From CAYRFQ01 sp964423615 (GTDB lineage Bacteria > Planctomycetota > Planctomycetia > Gemmatales > Gemmataceae): a stretch of DNA of 64,000 nt. Shown here in pieces: positions 62,101 to 64,000 of this stretch (position 1 is its first letter; every line of letters begins with the position of its first letter). The notes beneath the pieces were generated by a model, which searched no databases, was not told the DNA's origin, and was given only the letters and a program-made list of their open reading frames with translations. The stretch is taken from NCBI GenBank assembly GCA_964423615.1, contig CAYRFQ010000005.1:131393-195392 (forward strand), given 5' to 3'. Made by a program: the position numbers and the translations under genes.

Positions 62101-63952
62101 GATCCACGGTCTCACTCGGTTCGACGACATCTTCGGAACGGGCTCCACTCAAATTCCACTCGGATCGCAGATTGTCAGCGCTAACCTTGATTTGTTCATC
62201 TTCAACCCCGGCAACACAGTCCAACTCCACCGAATCCTGGGTGACTGGTCCGAAGCCACCACAACGTGGAACAACTTCACCCTCAACGGCAACGCGCAAG
62301 GAGGGATTCAGGGGGACAACGTCGAAGCCACGGGCGTTCTGCGAACGTTCAGCGGTGGCAGCGCCCTGCCACGAAACATCCCTGTGACCGACGACTTGCA
62401 AACGTGGAGTGACGGAACCACGAATTACGGCTGGGGCTTTACCCCGACCGGTTCGAACGGCGTTGACTGGTTCTCGTCGGAAGCGTCCGATGCCGACGTT
62501 CGTCCTGCCTTGACCGTGTTGTTCGCACCGCCAGACCTCCGAGTCCAGTTCAGCCAGTCGGACTACGCGATCAGCGAAGACGGTGGGACGGCCACCATCA
62601 CCGTCACCCGAACGGGTCCGACGGACGAAGCCGTGACCGTCGAGTACGCGACAAGCGACGGGTCGGCGACGGCTGGAAGCGACTACACGGCCGCGACCGG
62701 AACCGTGACGATTCCTGCCGGAGAGACCCAGGCCACGTTCACCGTGACGATCACCGACGACACCACCGTCGAAGGGCCAGAGACCATCAACTTGACGTTG
62801 ACCAACCCCTCGGCCCCCGCCGAGATCGGCATCCGCCCGACGGCCGTGTTGACGATAGCGGACCAAGACTTACTCCTCAACGAAGTCAACGTCAACACTC
62901 CTGGAACGGATCAACCGTTCGAATACGTCGAACTGAAGGGTACCGCAACTGGTAACCTCGCAAACATCTATTTCGTAGCCGTCGAAGGTGATGGCTCCGG
63001 AGCCGGGACAGCCGACCTTGTGGTCGACCTCAGTAGCGTAGCCCTTGGCTCAAACGGCTTGTTAGTCATCAAGAGCGAATCGGGCGGCTTCACCATCCCG
63101 ACGGACACAACCGTCGTCACGGATCCCGACTTCAACGCGGACCAGGACGGAGCCCTCGAGAACGGTTCGATCTCTTTCCTCGTCGTGTTGAGCCCGACGG
63201 CCATCATCGAAGGCACTGACCTTGACACCAACAACGACGGAACTCCCGACGCGTTGCCGGCCGGAGCCGTCGTCGTGGACGCCATCTCCTGGACTGACGG
63301 AGACGGCGGTGACATTGTCTACGGCGGTGTCCAGCTTTCGTCAGACGACCCTGGAGCAGCGACCCGTTTCCTCGACAACACCGATCCTCTGTCACTGGGA
63401 GGCTGGTACTACGGCGACCACTTCGACACGGCTGGCAACGCCAGTACAGCTTATAACCCGGCCGACGGAGATACGAGTGCGAACCTTCCCGACGCAGGTC
63501 GAATCACCCCGGGTGCCCCGAACACCCAAGGTGACTTCGTATTCTTCGCCGTCACGTCGACGGAAGTTGACGAAACGGCTGGTACTGTCACAGTCGATGT
63601 CACCCGAATTGGTGACATTTCGAGCCCCGTTACGGTAGACTTCACCACGGAAGACGGGTCGGCAACAGCAGGTAGCGATTACACCGCCAAGTCAGAAACG
63701 CTGACGTTTGCCGCGAACGACGCCGTCGAGACGATTACTGTCGACATCCTCAACGACGACGACATCGACCCGAACGAGTCGTTCACAATCGTATTGGGTA
63801 ACCCGACCAACGGCGTTGAACCGATCTTCGTGACGACTACCGGAGTGACCATCGTCGACGACGAAACTTCAGTCGTCGTCTTCCAGCAAGACCAGCAGAT
63901 CACCATCAACGGAGTGGGCGTTGTCGAAGGAAACAGCGACCCCCTGATATAA
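56171..63952 (+). CDS. Giant modular exported protein: DNRLRE, Calx-beta and lamin-tail domains, stopped by TAA
   Basis: 2593 residues to the TAA at 63950-63952. The N-terminus is basic with 'LQAELLEDRTVPTTIVF', the LEDR motif. By eye the modules are DNRLRE-type at about 45-260, 945-1157, 1625-1808 and 1923-2122. Calx-beta modules lie at about 265-375, 377-490, 720-830, 832-940, 1158-1270, 1510-1620, 1810-1920, 2123-2231 and 2456-2568. Lamin-tail domains lie at 490-717, 1275-1508 and 2232-2454 ('LLLNEIHTNPPGDDGQFEYVE' type, shortened: NEIHTNPPG). Calx-beta modules show 'ATVDYATSAGTATAGSDYT' and bind Ca. A fifth DNRLRE begins, then the stop falls where sister repeats read 'DPIIYTGTQDT', and the same frame stays open to the window edge. 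It is probably a surface adhesin. Confidence 0.9.
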   Translation: MRLEELKKRFLALTTTKHNKSQTNSLKKLHLQAELLEDRTVPTTIVFQEGLEVAKDGIGTGVTYFGTQETEIYQGAPGAVQGDNQTISVDGSTGGRPAQGLMRFDNIFGPGEGQIPLGSTINSASITLYVTSPGSPVNFHRMLVDWNEDTASWGTFGSETDPRAVETNGVEAASTVDSAVDGAPGNGSNRDTQLAVLPNFGDFGSALRAWANGESNFGWVIDYTGGDGYDFDTSENTDVRFDGGTQLGLFENRPKLTVDFTPPTGPGRIQLADINFDVNEGDGNATVTLTRNFGTDGAASVDLNVSNGTALRGADYTGTSFNVNFADGQNSATVEIPIINDNAPENDETINLSLNNFGGASEGVQSTGTVTIVDNDGAGIFEFESSELSVSESVGTATITVNRLRAADGVATVDYVLGTGSTATSGTDFTLTAGTLTFNDGETSKTFTVTIADDTVIEGSETVVLQLSNPTGGGALGANDTSTVTIFDNELLLNEIHTNPPGDDGQFEYVELVGSPGLTLAEGSSNVYLLVIEGDFAGGDAGRLGRIDDVVDLGAAQVGSNGLLVIQASNTGGFPVPAGTGFFAANPLLVNNDTVSFFLVLSPEAPTEGTDLDPGNSGQIDISALPAGSILLDGIGWRDRGTGDVAYGAVLLQNNGTPDAASRFLIDGQPDPRPFAADAWYNGDILNTSDNSSTTYNTEAASNNLPIGARITPGAPNTLPENVFQFTQSSNRVNEQDGSITLTVVRSNPTQESATLNFTTADGSATAGEDYTTTDGTLTFAPGAESATITVPILSDLLAEGNENFTVTVSNPSLGELGAIPTVNVTIIPNDVFQVSQPSAQIGEGDGSITLTVLRTNPSDRTVTVDFTTADGNATESDDYTETNGTLTFAPNETSKTITVLILEDTIPERNEQFTLQLDNAAGGGTLGSQVETLVTIIDNDTTRIVFQEGAQVLINDVGAVDGNGNPIIYTGTQDTEVNNFTPNSDLGQVPNISVDGSNSAPGGIGTGQAQGLIRFDNIFGTGNGQVPLGSTIFAAAVTVNINSVSQATGDIDFHQVLPGITGGTWTESSTWNTLINGVSRDDIEAAETIDSSLENPNQGGVRTITDLEDAVQAWAVGGTNLGWSIYNSTNDGWDFATSEDGSVTRRPRLTISFVTPTGPGAFSFSQPEYEVDENGGNATITVYRTGGTDGTATVDYATSAGTATAGSDYTTTTGTLSFSAGQFQNTFTIPITNDSDLEGTENLTVTLSNPTSGATLGEQASATVTIVDDEFDTNLVINEIEHNPPGTDAPFEYIELRGTPDAPLDNIWLVELEGDTQTGRSEAAGRILNAYDLTGFRLGANGLLVITQDGGHELPDETNVYPISGGFGGNNRSYLLVRSELKINVNDDADSLDQFGTPDAEDGVIDSETVLGQALILDAIGWIDAANRIEGQNAYVYGGASVSSANFIPNAVTRFLDNNVKQNASSWYSGLLEPEEGQDSLIYDQSNGSPNLPSGAILTPGGENVLASNIFRFEQEGYTVNETDGTLTVTVERLFPSNSSVTVNYATSDDTALAGSDYTATNGTLTFGPGVETATFTVDITDDSDLELPEDFLLTLSNPSAGVVDDQQGQVAATIESDDGVTVFLTFQQGVNGYEDTQDATLAVGAPDAPRNVNDVDIDSSSREEGLLRFDNIFGVAMSQLPVGALITTASVMVTFNGNGDTVNVHRALGDWNEETITWNSFKFNGNDEGGVQPDGLDATPVLRQFPGQGATATFDATDDLRLWSSAPAANFGWAFTPTGSDSTDFLSSENPNIAARPLLTVGFLSAGPAVEFDVANVQVSEDAGNAVLTVTRDGDLSGTTTVDFTTVDGTAVDGTDYTATSGTLTFAPTETTKTITVPIIDNTDPAANSVAFSVALSNQSEGFLNPPDATVTIDDDETIQVTYQQGKQILIDGVGAVDGNGDPIIYMGTQDTDMPVGGNTPRPNGTAINIDTSGLIHGLTRFDDIFGTGSTQIPLGSQIVSANLDLFIFNPGNTVQLHRILGDWSEATTTWNNFTLNGNAQGGIQGDNVEATGVLRTFSGGSALPRNIPVTDDLQTWSDGTTNYGWGFTPTGSNGVDWFSSEASDADVRPALTVLFAPPDLRVQFSQSDYAISEDGGTATITVTRTGPTDEAVTVEYATSDGSATAGSDYTAATGTVTIPAGETQATFTVTITDDTTVEGPETINLTLTNPSAPAEIGIRPTAVLTIADQDLLLNEVNVNTPGTDQPFEYVELKGTATGNLANIYFVAVEGDGSGAGTADLVVDLSSVALGSNGLLVIKSESGGFTIPTDTTVVTDPDFNADQDGALENGSISFLVVLSPTAIIEGTDLDTNNDGTPDALPAGAVVVDAISWTDGDGGDIVYGGVQLSSDDPGAATRFLDNTDPLSLGGWYYGDHFDTAGNASTAYNPADGDTSANLPDAGRITPGAPNTQGDFVFFAVTSTEVDETAGTVTVDVTRIGDISSPVTVDFTTEDGSATAGSDYTAKSETLTFAANDAVETITVDILNDDDIDPNESFTIVLGNPTNGVEPIFVTTTGVTIVDDETSVVVFQQDQQITINGVGVVEGNSDPLI

Positions 63953-64000
63953 ACCGCGACGCAAGACACCTTCATCGAGACCGGCAGCCCCCATGCCGCC

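Noticed and set aside
61658..62866. 402-codon leftward frame inside the giant adhesin gene
   Set aside because: Antisense shadow rich in Arg, Val and Gly, with no family motif.

Overview
The window looks like chromosomal DNA of a planctomycete, most likely of the Gemmataceae. The evidence is lineage-typical content: a DUF1559 prepilin-like protein, an ECF sigma factor translationally coupled to a Ser/Thr kinase, a protein of the 'MTEAEWL' type, and four very large or repetitive exported proteins that each begin with an 'LEDR(T/A/N)xP'-like motif. Genus cannot be assigned from this sequence alone. No rRNA, tRNA or CRISPR array was recognised.

Layout. 1-6.7 kb: the tail of a PQQ-propeller protein, glgX (glycogen debranching), rho with a hairpin terminator, and a planctomycete-type hypothetical. 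6.7-23.8 kb is signalling-rich: an 18-bp inverted-repeat element, a MASE1/multi-PAS histidine kinase, an ECF sigma factor, a 2OG-Fe(II) oxygenase broken by one in-frame TAA, a tyrosine phosphatase, an LptF/LptG permease, a conserved hypothetical, a secreted VWA protein, a NarX/NarL-type two-component pair, and a sigma factor plus Ser/Thr kinase operon. 23.8-34.9 kb is mostly gene-poor: an AT-rich stretch ending in a strong rightward terminator with no known gene in front of it, a duplicated-domain S51 (cyanophycinase-like) lipoprotein, a decayed IS1182-type transposase, a repetitive exported protein, a winged-helix-like hypothetical, and about 3.2 kb with no convincing gene.

34.9-46.1 kb carries a 2367-residue exported protein (P-domain, autotransporter-type repeat, RTX-like repeats), a zinc-ribbon/coiled-coil protein and a second small exported repeat protein. 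46.1-50.9 kb is the wreck of an integrated element: an IS66-type transposase fragment abuts a DUF927-type ATPase lacking its N-terminus, followed by a GGxGSG zinc-finger protein, an excisionase-like HTH protein and a tyrosine integrase whose N-terminus is cut off by an IS5-type element. 51.2-55.3 kb is a leftward group of membrane and lipoprotein genes plus the DUF1559 protein. 56.2-64 kb is one giant modular adhesin-like gene (DNRLRE, Calx-beta and lamin-tail domains) stopped by a TAA at a position where sister repeats have Tyr.

Most notable: two genes interrupted by a TAA replacing an expected Tyr codon; a small dispersed inverted-repeat family at about 7.2 and 51.2 kb; the remnant integrated element; the orphan terminator in the AT-rich region; and the shared N-terminal export-type motif on four unrelated repetitive proteins.
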